64,000 nt of DNA, taken from NCBI GenBank assembly GCA_036244855.1, contig BQKZ01002270.1, positions 23,147 to 87,146 on the forward strand, read 5' to 3'. The notes beneath the pieces were generated by a model, which ran no database searches, was not told where the DNA came from, and was given only the letters and a program-made list of their open reading frames with translations. Both the position numbers and the translations under genes were made by a program. This stretch comes from Temnopleurus reevesii. Taxonomy: Eukaryota; Echinodermata; Echinoidea; Temnopleuroida; Temnopleuridae. This document shows positions 45,654 through 57,678 of this stretch, in pieces (the first letter of the stretch is position 1; every line of letters starts with the position of its first letter).

Positions 45654-46556
45654 NNNNNNNNNNNNNNNNNNNNNNNNNNNNNNNNNNNNNNNNNNNNNNN
45701 NNNNNNNNNNNNNNNNNNNNNNNNNNNNNNNNNNNNNNNNNNNNNNNNNNNNNNNNNNNNNNNNNNNNNNNNNNNNNNNNNNNNNNNNNNNNNNNNNNNN
45801 NNNNNNNNNNNNNNNNNNNNNNNNNNNNNNNNNNNNNNNNNNNNNNNNNNNNNNNNNNNNNNNNNNNNNNNNNNNNNNNNNNNNNNNNNNNNNNNNNNNN
45901 NNNNNNNNNNNNNNNNNNNNNNNNNNNNNNNNNNNNNNNNNNNNNNNNNNNNNNNNNNNNNNNNNNNNNNNNNNNNNNNNNNNNNNNNNNNNNNNNNNNN
46001 NNNNNNNNNNNNNNNNNNNNNNNNNNNNNNNNNNNNNNNNNNNNNNNNNNNNNNNNNNNNNNNNNNNNNNNNNNNNNNNNNNNNNNNNNNNNNNNNNNNN
46101 NNNNNNNNNNNNNNNNNNNNNNNNNNNNNNNNNNNNNNNNNNNNNNNNNNNNNNNNNNNNNNNNNNNNNNNNNNNNNNNNNNNNNNNNNNNNNNNNNNNN
46201 NNNNNNNNNNNNNNNNNNNNNNNNNNNNNNNNNNNNNNNNNNNNNNNNNNNNNNNNNNNNNNNNNNNNNNNNNNNNNNNNNNNNNNNNNNNNNNNNNNNN
46301 NNNNNNNNNNNNNNNNNNNNNNNNNNNNNNNNNNNNNNNNNNNNNNNNNNNNNNNNNNNNNNNNNNNNNNNNNNNNNNNNNNNNNNNNNNNNNNNNNNNN
46401 NNNNNNNNNNNNNNNNNNNNNNNNNNNNNNNNNNNNNNNNNNNNNNNNNNNNNNNNNNNNNNNNNNNNNNNNNNNNNNNNNNNNNNNNNNNNNNNNNNNN
46501 NNNNNNNNNNNNNNNNNNNNNNNNNNNNNNNNNNNNNNNNNNNNNNNNNNNNNNNN
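45654..46556. other. Assembly gap (903 N)
   Basis: Unresolved bases. Flank comparison suggests that little or nothing is missing here. Confidence 0.99.
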
Positions 46557-46586
46557 GAACAATCCTGGATCCGCCACAGGAGTTTT

Positions 46587-48400
46587 AATTGTTTAATTGA
46601 CTCCCCTTTAACGGTCCATCTTTCATCCCAGACAGTGTTGTCCCATCTTCCGAGGACAGGTCCCTCGGGATGGCTGTAAATAGTCTATTCGTGACGTGAC
46701 GTATTGACAAGGTTTGCATTGATTTAGTAGGCTAATGAGGTTGAATTGCGTTCAGGAAAGTGGGAATTTTGCAGACATTTCTTCTAAAAAACAAAATTGA
46801 TGTCTGTCACCTGATAGTGCTTCAGTTCACCTCTGACCGATTTCTAGTACTGTCTCTCTCGGGCAGTTGGGGAGGGGGATACTTAACAAAGATTTTCACT
46901 TCCTTTCCTGTTAAAACATCATGTGTTTCATGACATTTTTATTAAGAAAATCACAATATCTCACACCCCTAACACTTATAATCATCTCTTGTCACCTCCA
47001 TTCCCCAATGTCTATCTAATGCAAGAGATATGTCATTCACCATTTACAGGTTCCTCTCAGTACATGGTTATAATATTCTATTGCAGCTGAGGCATGGTCT
47101 GACTGCCCTGCCAACACTCACACACTGCAGAGCTATCAGTGTACCCACACTTCAGTATGTTTGCCTTGCACCGTACCATCTGCAATCTTAATTCTGTTTC
47201 ACCTATGCCAGGTGATCCTAATTATGCCAGCTACATGAGGCATATGTCTATTCTATTTAAAAAATACTATTTTCCAGTATTAATTACCTACACATACATA
47301 TCATAAATCCTGCCATTACATCATTTTGGCTTTGTATGTATGAATGCCACGAGAATGACTTTTGTATGTGTTCATGTAAAGCTGTCTTGTGGAATTCTAA
47401 TACTGTTCACCATGGTAAGTAGCATGTTTACACCATTGTGAGGAATTCAATTAAATTCCTAAAGAGGCTTTTCCCATTAAGTTTATGCATCCCTATAAAA
47501 TATACTAACTACTGTGTATCATCTCTGCATGCTACAACATGTATATGATCCATTGCATCTTGTCTTCATTATCTTTTTATATTCTTCCACTCTAGAGAAC
47601 TGGTCATCTTAGCATAAAATGGCCGCCGTTTAGACCCATCAAATGTCAAATTAATCAACTACACCAATAACATGTCAGAAGATAATTCCTCAGACAAGTT
47701 CATGACCATTGTAAATTTATCCTAAACCTCACTGATTACTAGTCTACAAACGCAGAACTAGCCCCAGGAATTGATTGGGTACAGCCACGAATATGATCGA
47801 TTGTGACTTGAAGGAAGTTTAGCAAGCTATTGCGGTATCTATACATTGGCTGGCAGCCATGCTAGGCTACCTCCCACTCACTCCCAGACTGTATAATTCA
47901 TACTAGAATACAGCACTAAATATACTAAATGGATAGGGTCTAGTTTCTAGACTAATTGGTGACTTTGGGCCAGCAAGAGAATGGGTACATGGCCGTCTGC
48001 TCCGGAAATTAGCTCCGCCCCAAGTGTGCTTTTCGTAGGTCTTATTATAAAAACAGCCGGTGGCTACGATTACGACAAGGCCCTGGCAAGCTGGCATCAA
48101 AGAACTTTCTAAACCACAACAAATCTTGGCGTTTCTTTACATCATTCATGGTTGTATGAATACACGCCAGACTGGTTTGGCGTATTATGGGGATTAGGCA
48201 GAGGAGGATATGTTGGGCGGAAAACGACAATCAAAACAAACGAGCAAAGAAAAAACTTCCATTCTTTTGTTTTTTCTAGGGGCATCATTTGACCATGGAT
48301 AATACTTCCATGATTTGACCACTATTTGGCAAAAGAAAATTGGTGGTCAGAGCATGGATAATATACTTCCATGGTCAGAGAAAGCTTTTAAATGTATTTT
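46587..48400. other. No recognisable gene
   Basis: Mixed AT-rich and slightly GC-richer sequence (about 47.9-48.2 kb). The small minus-strand frames there lack motifs. Confidence 0.45.
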
Positions 48401-48499
48401 TAAAAAGAGTTTGGAACTTAATTCTTATAGAAAGTGACCCCAATAATGGAATTAGATATCACATGAAAATTCTATTCCTCACGTAAAGACAGCCTTCAA

Positions 48500-48640
48500 T
48501 TTTCATTCATTCCTTTAGTTATTTGATTTATCTATAAGTTTTATTCTAGTAAGGTAGCTCCTTCTGTAGTATTAATACTGACAAGTTTACAATCGCAGGT
48601 ATAAATAGAAAATAAAACCATGATACAGCCGAATCGGGTT
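48500..48640 (-). mobile_element. Retroposon 3' end, AGGTAGCTCC type (copy 1)
   Basis: GATTTATCTATAAGTTTTATTCTAGTAAGGTAGCTCCTTC and AGTATTAATACTGA match 49540-49640, where the phrase is preceded by (TTTA)n. This looks like the reversed tail of a non-LTR element. Confidence 0.5.
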
Positions 48641-49534
48641 GAATGTTCTTTAAAATACCCTAGGACTGCAGTCCATAAACCCATTCATGAAAGCTAACAC
48701 GCTTTTGGAATGTTGTTTATTTCAGATAAATAAAGTGAAAAGAAAAAGTGGGCGTATTTACAAGAAGGTCTAGGCGTGGAGCTACATACACATAAAGGAA
48801 AAAAAAACCTAATTTTGGCTAACATGTCTATCATTTTGTCTGTCTGTCTGTCATTCTTCCTCTCATTCGCTGTACATAAATTTGTTCTCTTATTATCTCT
48901 CTTTCTCTCTCATTTGTTTTCCTTCTCATTGTAAATTCTCCTATATTACACCTAATTTTCTACATTTGCTTACATGTCTGTATGCAGGACCACAGAACGA
49001 TGTGGCTACTCTAAACTGTTTGATGATGTATCTGTTGTAAAATATTCATTCCTGATGTCCAAAATGTATAGGCGCAGAGCAAACAGAGCTCTAGTGAAAA
49101 GCTACCTCACATGATTATTTGTTTTCAAACCTCACTGAAAATGTATATAAAGCATAATCATTGAAGCGTAAAACCGCAATATTTATAATTTTTCTTTGCC
49201 AAGGCCAATAAAATCAGGACTGGGGAGAAATTTGCCTGGATATCTTTTGTTCAGTTCATAGCTCCTGTATAAACAAAGTTAGAATAAAAAGAGACCATGC
49301 ATGGACTGCAAACATGTAGGCAATTAAATAATAGATATATCTCACTGTTTGATGCATCACTGTTTGATTTCAATATTAGTTGTTCACAATCACGATAATA
49401 GAGCACTAATGGACCATTGTGTTTGTGTGATCTATGGTTCGTTGCATCTGTTATTGGCCGATTTCATTTTGTTTAAAATGATTGTTTATTTTTAGAGTTG
49501 GGATAAGAGGGCATTTCAGTGCACTTGGCATTTA

Positions 49535-49645
49535 CTGCTTTATTTATTTATCTATTTATCTATTAGTTTTATATAGTAGGGTAGTTCCATCAAAAGTCTT
49601 GATACTGATTACTATGGATGCCCTACAACAAAACAATTACAATGA
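49535..49645 (-). mobile_element. Retroposon 3' end, AGGTAGCTCC type (copy 2)
   Basis: (TTTA)n, then TAGTTTTATATAGTAGGGTAGTTCC and TCTTGATACTGA; a relative of 48500-48640. Confidence 0.5.
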
Positions 49646-49909
49646 AGAAAAATAGAAACAAATATGATATTTTTTGTGAAGCAATTAGCTGTTGTAGACT
49701 ATGTGCATATGTAGTCCTTATTCTCTGGGCAGAGAAGATAGTATATATTGCCAATATTTTTAGGCATTTATTTTTCAAGATATGTTATCATTAGCAGCAT
49801 TATGTTTTGTATGACAAATATTGATGATCATTTGGAAGACTATGATTTAATGCTATGATGTAGAATGATATGATTGAAGTATAGGTCACCATGAAACATC
49901 AATCAATAT

Positions 49910-50145
49910 TATTAAAGGTGGAAGAGGAGAAGGAGAAGAAGATTCAAAGAAGGATGGAGAAAATAATAGGGAGAGCATAAGAAGGAGGAGGTGATTACAA
50001 AATAATCTGGAAAAATAGGAAATGAACAAATAATAAGAGAAGAAACAAGACAAGAAAAAAAGGGAAGGGAAAAGACTTAAAAGGAAGATGAGGAAGTAAA
50101 AGAAGAAGCAGAAATCTGCAAATGAAGAGGAGGAATAAGAATGAA
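49910..50145. repeat. Purine-rich tract
   Basis: About 235 bases of almost unbroken A/G on the plus strand (GGAAGAGGAGAAGGAGAAG-like). The Ser/Phe-rich minus-strand frame is a by-product of this composition. Confidence 0.7.
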
Positions 50146-51840
50146 ATATTTCTATGTCAAAATAGGAATAAATTTGGTGCACACCAAACAGAGCTCTCAT
50201 TTTGAAATTTCACAAATATTTTGATTGCACAAATATACACAATACGTTATTCTGTTGATAAACATACACTCCAGTCTTTTATCGTCACCTAGGTTTCTGG
50301 ATGTGGGAAATTCTAAAAACGAATCATCTTCATCACCCAATATGTCTCTCATCGAAACAAAAACCAGGTCAAATTCTGATCCGTGTTCTTTGCATGGATT
50401 AACCCTCAAAAGGGATATTCTTGAAGAAAACTAAAAATATTCTTCTCCACATCTTGGTGCTAATTTACAGGATTAAACAAACTACAATGAATCATTCTAG
50501 AATCACTTAAAACAAAACCCCCCAAATTACTAGAAAGCAATTATATGCATGGATTAACAATAAGGCAAAAATGATTTGGAAGCCCTCAACCTGCAGACCT
50601 TCAGAGAGCATCTAAACAATTTATGTTTTGGCCTAAGTAGGTCAAATTTTGTTCTATATTTTTGTATCAAATCGAAACATTACCCTCCAACTGACAAGAA
50701 TTGACCCATTTAACCCTAATCTATGATCATCTACGGATTAGGACGCCAAAATGTGAATGGTATTCAAATGCTTGAAAATGAAACCTTATCTCAAGCTTTA
50801 CTATAATAATTAGGATTAATTGCAATTCAATATTTCCTATTGCAACTATAACAATTAGTACTAAATACAAAATTAAAAAAAAATTACACCAATACCATAG
50901 CAGTAATTGTGAAAATGAGTTGATTTTGCTTTTATAACATTACATGTGAAGTGTAAAATTATATCAGCTGCTTCAAGTAAAAATATAGGCTACTAGCTCC
51001 ACCTATTTTTCATATGTTCATTTGGATCAAAAGATAATGGATAGGCCTATATGGTTTTAAAAAATGAACTATCCAAGAACAATGGTTCAATCTTTCTCTT
51101 TCTTTTTTCTTGATAAAAATAGCCCCAAATGAGTCAGCCAGAAGGCATACATTTCATCACACAAGACAAATATTCCATCAGCTCAACAACAAAAGTGACC
51201 TATGATCCCACACCTTCATTTTCGTGTCGGCTGGTATGGTAGACCCTAACAAAAAATACACAACCACATCTCTATCATACAGCCCAACATATGGCCTGCT
51301 GTGAAAGAATGCCGCGGTGTGACTCACAAACTGGAGCCTGCGGAGCTTTCGGAAAGACTCCAGATTTTCAGAGCCGAACATATGGCCATGTTGAATGATT
51401 ACTAAAGTTTTATTATGATATCTCAGCGAGAGAAGATGTTTTCTGTTGAACAATCACGAGATGTGATGCCTCTGGCGAACATTACACAGATGATGAACAC
51501 ATTGAAAGCCCCCAAAACATATTTTAAAGAGCCATTGTTGAGGATCTATTCACTTTCTTGGTGACATTGCTTTACAAAACTTTTCAATTAAATCCACCTG
51601 TCCCTCCAAATTACAAAAGAATATATTGTCTACTGAACTATTGACATTGAGTGGGTGTTTTGGTACATTCCTGCAACCGCAATATTCAATTTCTTTGCGA
51701 AGACGTCACAAAGAAGGAGGCATTTTGCCCCAATCCATCTAACAAACAGGCAAACAAACCAACAAATAAGAAATAATAAGAATAGTATGAATCAGCAACA
51801 GTTTCTATTCTTGTGAAATATAAATGATACAAAAAACATG
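50146..51840. other. No recognisable gene
   Basis: AT-rich. A minus-strand frame at 51178-51453 has somewhat balanced composition but no recognisable domain. Confidence 0.45.
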
Positions 51841-51841
51841 A

Positions 51842-52186
51842 CTAAGTTCCCTTTTTACTTTGATTATCTAGATTGTTGTATAATCGACTGCTTCATCTAC
51901 TTTGGAATGTTTACAAACGTGTTACCCCTCATTCAAATTTCTATAAAGATACACAAAACTGGCTATGCCATTTTCCAGCTTATGGTGAGATAGCCAATTC
52001 TCTTGTAATTCATCTGAATCATAAATTTGGCTCTTAAGAAAACAGTCTTTCTCCTAGTCTGGGCAGATGGCAGGTCAGAGAAAGACAGACAGACAAACTT
52101 ACAGAGACCGAGACAGACAGACAAGGTTACATCCCATCTGTTTCTAAGCATATGTGGTCAAACTTGTTTCCTAAAAGACGACTCTN
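51842..52186. repeat. Direct duplication copy 1 (haplotype-like), cut by N at 52187
   Basis: From AAGTTCCCTTTTTACTTTG to CTAAAAGACGACTCT it is colinear with 52337-52723 (roughly 10% divergence by eye plus one indel of about 40 bases). Confidence 0.8.
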
Positions 52187-52189
52187 TCC

Positions 52190-52340
52190 TGCTGGTACCC
52201 ATTCACCTCACCTGGGTTGAGTGCAGCACACTATGGGTAAATTTCTTGCTGAAGGAAATTAACGCCCTTGGAGAGATTCGAACCACCGACCCTCTTGTTA
52301 AAAGGCGAGAGTCCGAACCATTACACCACGATGCTCCCAA
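52190..52340 (-). mobile_element. tRNA-derived SINE
   Basis: On the minus strand, GAGCATCGTGGTGTAATGG contains an A-box-like TGGTGTAATGG, and about 40 bases later GGTTCGAATC is a perfect B box. The spacing and folding potential are tRNA-like, and the body continues to CACCTGGGTTGAG and beyond. The 3' end is cut by the N at 52187. It sits directly before the second copy of the duplicated block and is absent before the first. Confidence 0.8.
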
Positions 52341-52723
52341 GTTCCCTTTTTACTTTGCTCATCTAGATTTTTGTTCAATCGACTGCTTCATATCTTTTGA
52401 AATGGGTGATGTGAGGCTGAGCGGAAGTGAAATAAGGCATATATTTCTGTTTACAAACATGTTGCACCTCATTCAAATTTCTATAAAAATACACAAAAAT
52501 GTGTCATTTTTCAGCTTCTAGCAAGATAGTCAAGTCCCTTTTAATTCATCAGAATCATAAATTTGTATTTTAAGAAAACAGTATTGCTCCTAGTCTGGGG
52601 AGATGGCAGGTCAGACAAAAAGACAGGCAGACAAACTTACAGAGACCGAGACAGCCAAACAAGGTTACATCCCATCTGTTTCTAAGCATATGTGGTCAAA
52701 CTTGTTTCCTAAAAGACGACTCT
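52337..52723. repeat. Direct duplication copy 2 (haplotype-like)
   Basis: See 51842-52186. This copy continues as unique sequence after CTAAAAGACGACTCT. Confidence 0.8.
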
Positions 52724-53735
52724 TCACAATCTGATCTGCAAAGTTTATCTCCATTATCTATTCATAGTGACTATGGTAATGTACTCACATACCAATTTTT
52801 TTTTAAAGTTTTAATCAGATGCAAAAATGCAAAATGTCTACTCTGACTCATAACTTCAGAAAACATCCATGAAAGTATAGTTCCAATCAACTAAAAAACT
52901 CTTCAATTTATAAGGAAACCTGAAACAGTTGTTTTGTTGGGTTAAAAATATTGCCAAAATTTGGTTTGCAAAAATATAAATATAAAACATAATCATTCAT
53001 ATCCATGAAAATATACTTGCAATCAATAAAACAATAATTTTTAATAAGGAAATATAAAACAGTTGTTTTATTGGCTTTAGGAATCGCCACAATTGTGCTT
53101 TCTGGCAAAGATCATGTTTCATTTAAACATGAATATCACCACTTGACTCATATCTCTAAAATAAAACATTTTATAGCGCAATAAGGGACATGTCTGGGTG
53201 GAATTTAATCAACATTATGATGTATTAAGGATGTATGGGTGGAAAGGGCTGACTTCCCTTTGATAAACTGATAGACTGATAAACATAGTGAATAGGAAAC
53301 CAAAGACAGCCAACGCTCTTGCAGGCAATTACAACATAATTAAACTCATATCAGCTCACGACTCTATGTTTGTGTTCCATATGGACATACATGAAGGGAT
53401 TTAACAACCATATTTTTCCTTTGTATCAAAATGGGTAAAAACAGGTAATAACTCGCTACTTTAAAACAGGTCATTAATCTTAATGATCTCTATTCCATAA
53501 CAATCGAACTGAAGGATTGTAACTTTTATTTCACTTCCAAAAAATTAGATCAACCAATCCCTAAAGCCTTCAAATAAAGTAATTTTCATATTACAACAGT
53601 AGCGGATTTGCTGGTCTTTCCGTGTTAACGATATTGGGCAGTTTCGAACCTATATACATAAGCGAGCGGATTCTAATGAACAAAAATGCACTATATCATT
53701 TTCCCAAGGATATAAGTTACACTGTATGGAGTATA
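52724..53735. other. No recognisable gene; small ~125-base duplication
   Basis: GAAACAGTTGTTTTGTTGG and AAAACAGTTGTTTTATTGG head two similar stretches at about 52921 and 53049; otherwise featureless. Confidence 0.45.
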
Positions 53736-54420
53736 TGACAATAATGATAATATAGATTATTTCTACATGTATAGTGCTAAAAACAAAGATTACCATAGAG
53801 CTTTACAATCTAACAGTTAGAAAAATGAAAACAATTAGATTACTGAGGGTAAGGTTATGTCTGAAGAGTTCTTTTGGATGTGGCAGAGCTTGAAATTGCC
53901 CGTATTTGCCTTCCTTTTGTTGTACAGTTGAAGATTATCCACATCCTCGGGGCAGATAATCCTCACAGAGTCCAAACTGGCCTACCCTGGTTCACGAATG
54001 GTATAGTGCATACATGTTGTAAACATTACCGTCCAATCTTATCTGAACACAAATGACAACCAGTCATCATTACCAGATATGTTTACCGCCTGTAAATCAT
54101 TTTTTCATCTGCTGCTAGCGCTCAAGCCCAAATCTTGTAAGCTACAAGATTTTGTTTTGGGTTGTGTGGGTATAGTTTGAATTGTCTCTTTTACTTATAT
54201 TAAAATCACATTTTAACTATTTTATACTAAAACTTATATTTGTGAGGTCAGCCTTATATAAGGATCTTTTTCCTTCCTGGTCTGCAGCCTTACTCATGCA
54301 ATATATATTTTCTTGTCATTTGTAATTTTATGAATTCTGTTTGATGTCACTTGTAATGTTATACATTGTATTTTTTATTGCTGAGTAAAAATAAACTATT
54401 GAACTTCTAAAAATGTAGTC
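53736..54420 (+). mobile_element. Probable retroposon 3' region ending in AATAAACTATTGAAC
   Basis: ATGATAATATAG-TTATTTCTACATGTATAGTGC and GAGCTTTACAATC resemble the tail motif at 18920. The stretch to 54410 ends GAGTAAAAATAAACTATTGAAC, a typical LINE/SINE 3' terminus. No intact ORF. Confidence 0.4.
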
Positions 54421-55954
54421 CTCTATGGATGATAAACAGCATGAACATGTAAAATTATTTTGATAAATCAGAATGCAGAGAACTGTTATAGTGTAAATTC
54501 AATTTTGAGTGAGGATAGTTTTGATGCATAAGTCAAAACACAACATGGTTACAATATTCAAATCTGTGGCAAAGCGCAAACTTGGTATGAAATCCGAATC
54601 CATAGAAACCGTAGTATAATGAGGTATTACCATAACAAAGGCCTAACTAAGATTCAGGTTAATTTGGATGATTTGTTCCATATTTCTCAGTGTAGACTAC
54701 CATTCAACAAAACAGTCTTATCAGTCAGCAGATGATGTCCGAGATTATTGCATGTGAGGGTTCAAATTTATTTACCATCTGTAGATATTAATATCGCTGT
54801 TAAAGCATGGACTTTTTGGTTCTATGTACATAAAGTACACATGGTATACTCTAATAATTGTTACTATTTAGCATTCTATTGAAATATTTGTAAGTTAATT
54901 TTGATAATTTGTTTCATATTTCTCACTGTTGGCTACCATTCGACAAAACAGTCTTATCAGTCATCAGATGATGTCCAAGATTATTAGCCATTAAGGTTCA
55001 AATCTCTTTACCATCTGCAGATATTAGAATGGCTGTATAAGAATGGACCCTATTGGTTCTATGCATAAGTACACAGGGTATGCTCTAGTATATTGGTACC
55101 ATTTATCATTCATTTGAAATATTTGTAGATCAATTATGATGATTTGTTTCATATTTCTCACTGTGGCACCCTTACAGAAATATTTACTTCACATCACTGG
55201 TTCCATTCAACAAAACAGTTTTATCAGTCAGCATATGATGTCCAAGATTATTACCTGTTAGGGTTCAAATTCAAATCTCTTTACGATCTGTAAGTATTAA
55301 AATGGCTAAACAAGAATGAACCCTATTTTGCAAAGTACACATGGTATACACAAGTATATTGTTACCATTTATCATTCATTTAAAATATTTGTAGGTTAAT
55401 TAGGATGATTTTTCTTTATATCTCTCACTGTAGGATAATGCACATATGTATTTATTCACATCACTGGTTCCATTCAACAAAACAGTCTTATCAGTCAGCA
55501 GATGAAGTCCAAGATTATTACCCGTTAGGGTTCAAATTCAAATTTCTCTACCATCTGCAGACCTGTATTAAATTGGCTGTATAAGAATGGACCCTATTGG
55601 TTCTATGTAGATAAAGTGCACATGGTATACTCTAATAATTGTTAACATTTAGCATTCTATTGAAATCGTTGTAGGTTAATTTGGATGATTAGTTTCATAT
55701 TTCTCACTGTAAGCTACCATTCAACAGTCTTATCAGTCAGCAGATGATGTCCAAGATTATTACATATGAGGGTTCAAATTCAAATTTCTTTACCATCTGT
55801 AAGTATTAAAATGGCTCAACAGGAATGGAACGTATTTGGTTATATGCATAAGTACACAGAGTTGCTCTAGTATATTGATACCATTTCTCATTCATTTGAA
55901 ATATTGGCAGATCAATTATGATGATTTGTTTCATATTTCTAACTGCAGCCCCCC
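54205..55954. repeat. 1.75-kb direct duplication, copy 1 (assembly-type)
   Basis: Matches 57679-59428 at a constant offset of 3474 with no indel seen and only a few substitutions (for example TTTTGAG versus TGGTGAG near 54507). It ends in a C-run at the single N at 55955. Confidence 0.93.
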
Positions 55955-55955
55955 N

Positions 55956-57151
55956 TGAGTGAGGATAGTTTTGATGCATAAGTCAAAACACAACATGGTT
56001 ACAATATTCAAATCTGTTACAATATTCAAATCTGCGGCAAAGCGCAAACTTGGTATGAAATCCGAATCCATAGAAACTTAGTATTACCATAATAAAGGCC
56101 TAACTAAGATTCATGTTAATTTTGATGATTTGTTTCATATTTCTCACTGGAGATTACCATTCAACAAAACAGTCTTATCATAGTCAGCAGATCATGATGT
56201 CCAAGATTATTACCCGTTAGGGTTCAAATTTAAATCTCTTTACCATCTGTAGATATCAGAATGGCTGTACAAGAATGGACCCTATTGGTTCTATGTACAT
56301 AAAGTGCACATGGTATACTCTAATAATTGTTAACATTTAGCATTCTATTGAAATACTTGTAGGTTAATGATTATTCTTTATATTTCTCACTGTAGGATAC
56401 CAACACAGAAATATTTATTCATACCACGGTTCCATTCAACAAAACAGTCTTGTCAGTCAGCAGATGATGTCCAAGATTATCACCCTTTAGGGTTCAAATT
56501 CAAATTTCTTTACCATCTGTAGATATTAATATCGCTGTTAAAGCATGGCCTCTTTTTGGCTCTATTATTAAGTACACATGGTATACTCTAATAATTGTTA
56601 CCATTTCGTATTCTATTGAAATATTCGTAGATCAATTATGATGATTTGATTCATATTTCTCACTGTACACTACCATTCAACAAAACAGTCTTATCTGTCG
56701 GCAGATGATGTCCAAGATTAATACCCGTTAGGGTTCAAATTCAAATTTCTTTACCATCTGTAAGTATTAAAATGGCTGAACAAGAATGGACCCTATTTGG
56801 CTAAGTATACACAGTATACAAGAGTATATTGATACCATTTATCATTCATTTAGAATATTTGTGGTTAATTAGGATGATTTTTGTTTATATTTCTCACTGT
56901 AGGATAACGCATATATGTATCTATTCATATCACGGTTCCATTCAACAAAACAGTCTTATCAGTCAGCAGATGATGTCCAAGATTAATAGCCGTTACGGTT
57001 CAAATTCAAATTTCTTTACCATCTGTGGTGTATATGGCTGTACAAGCACACCCTGTGTACATAGCGCAGACAGGTAATCGTTGTTGAGGGTCTATAAGTG
57101 CAGGCTGTGTAAGCCATGATATATGAACTTTGGCCATATAAATATGAAAGC
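55956..57151. repeat. Alternate haplotype block of the tandem array
   Basis: Starts TGAGTGAGGATAGTTTTGATG (as 54507 and 57981) and ends GGCCATATAAATATGAAAGC (as about 59658-59677). It therefore covers the same locus as 57981-59677 but with fewer or rearranged units. Confidence 0.8.
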
Positions 57152-57678
57152 NNNNNNNNNNNNNNNNNNNNNNNNNNNNNNNNNNNNNNNNNNNNNNNNN
57201 NNNNNNNNNNNNNNNNNNNNNNNNNNNNNNNNNNNNNNNNNNNNNNNNNNNNNNNNNNNNNNNNNNNNNNNNNNNNNNNNNNNNNNNNNNNNNNNNNNNN
57301 NNNNNNNNNNNNNNNNNNNNNNNNNNNNNNNNNNNNNNNNNNNNNNNNNNNNNNNNNNNNNNNNNNNNNNNNNNNNNNNNNNNNNNNNNNNNNNNNNNNN
57401 NNNNNNNNNNNNNNNNNNNNNNNNNNNNNNNNNNNNNNNNNNNNNNNNNNNNNNNNNNNNNNNNNNNNNNNNNNNNNNNNNNNNNNNNNNNNNNNNNNNN
57501 NNNNNNNNNNNNNNNNNNNNNNNNNNNNNNNNNNNNNNNNNNNNNNNNNNNNNNNNNNNNNNNNNNNNNNNNNNNNNNNNNNNNNNNNNNNNNNNNNNNN
57601 NNNNNNNNNNNNNNNNNNNNNNNNNNNNNNNNNNNNNNNNNNNNNNNNNNNNNNNNNNNNNNNNNNNNNNNNNNNNNN
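57152..57678. other. Assembly gap (527 N)
   Basis: Unresolved bases between the alternate block and the re-read of the first block. Confidence 0.99.

Noticed and set aside
49886..50200. Ser/Phe-rich 104-codon minus-strand frame
   Set aside because: Product of a purine-rich simple-sequence tract on the other strand.
51178..51453. 91-codon minus-strand frame as a gene
   Set aside because: No recognisable domain, start context or splice sites; length is within chance expectation for this window.
52262..52338. Functional tRNA gene
   Set aside because: A and B boxes are present but the cloverleaf is imperfect and it continues into a non-tRNA body, so it is a SINE head.
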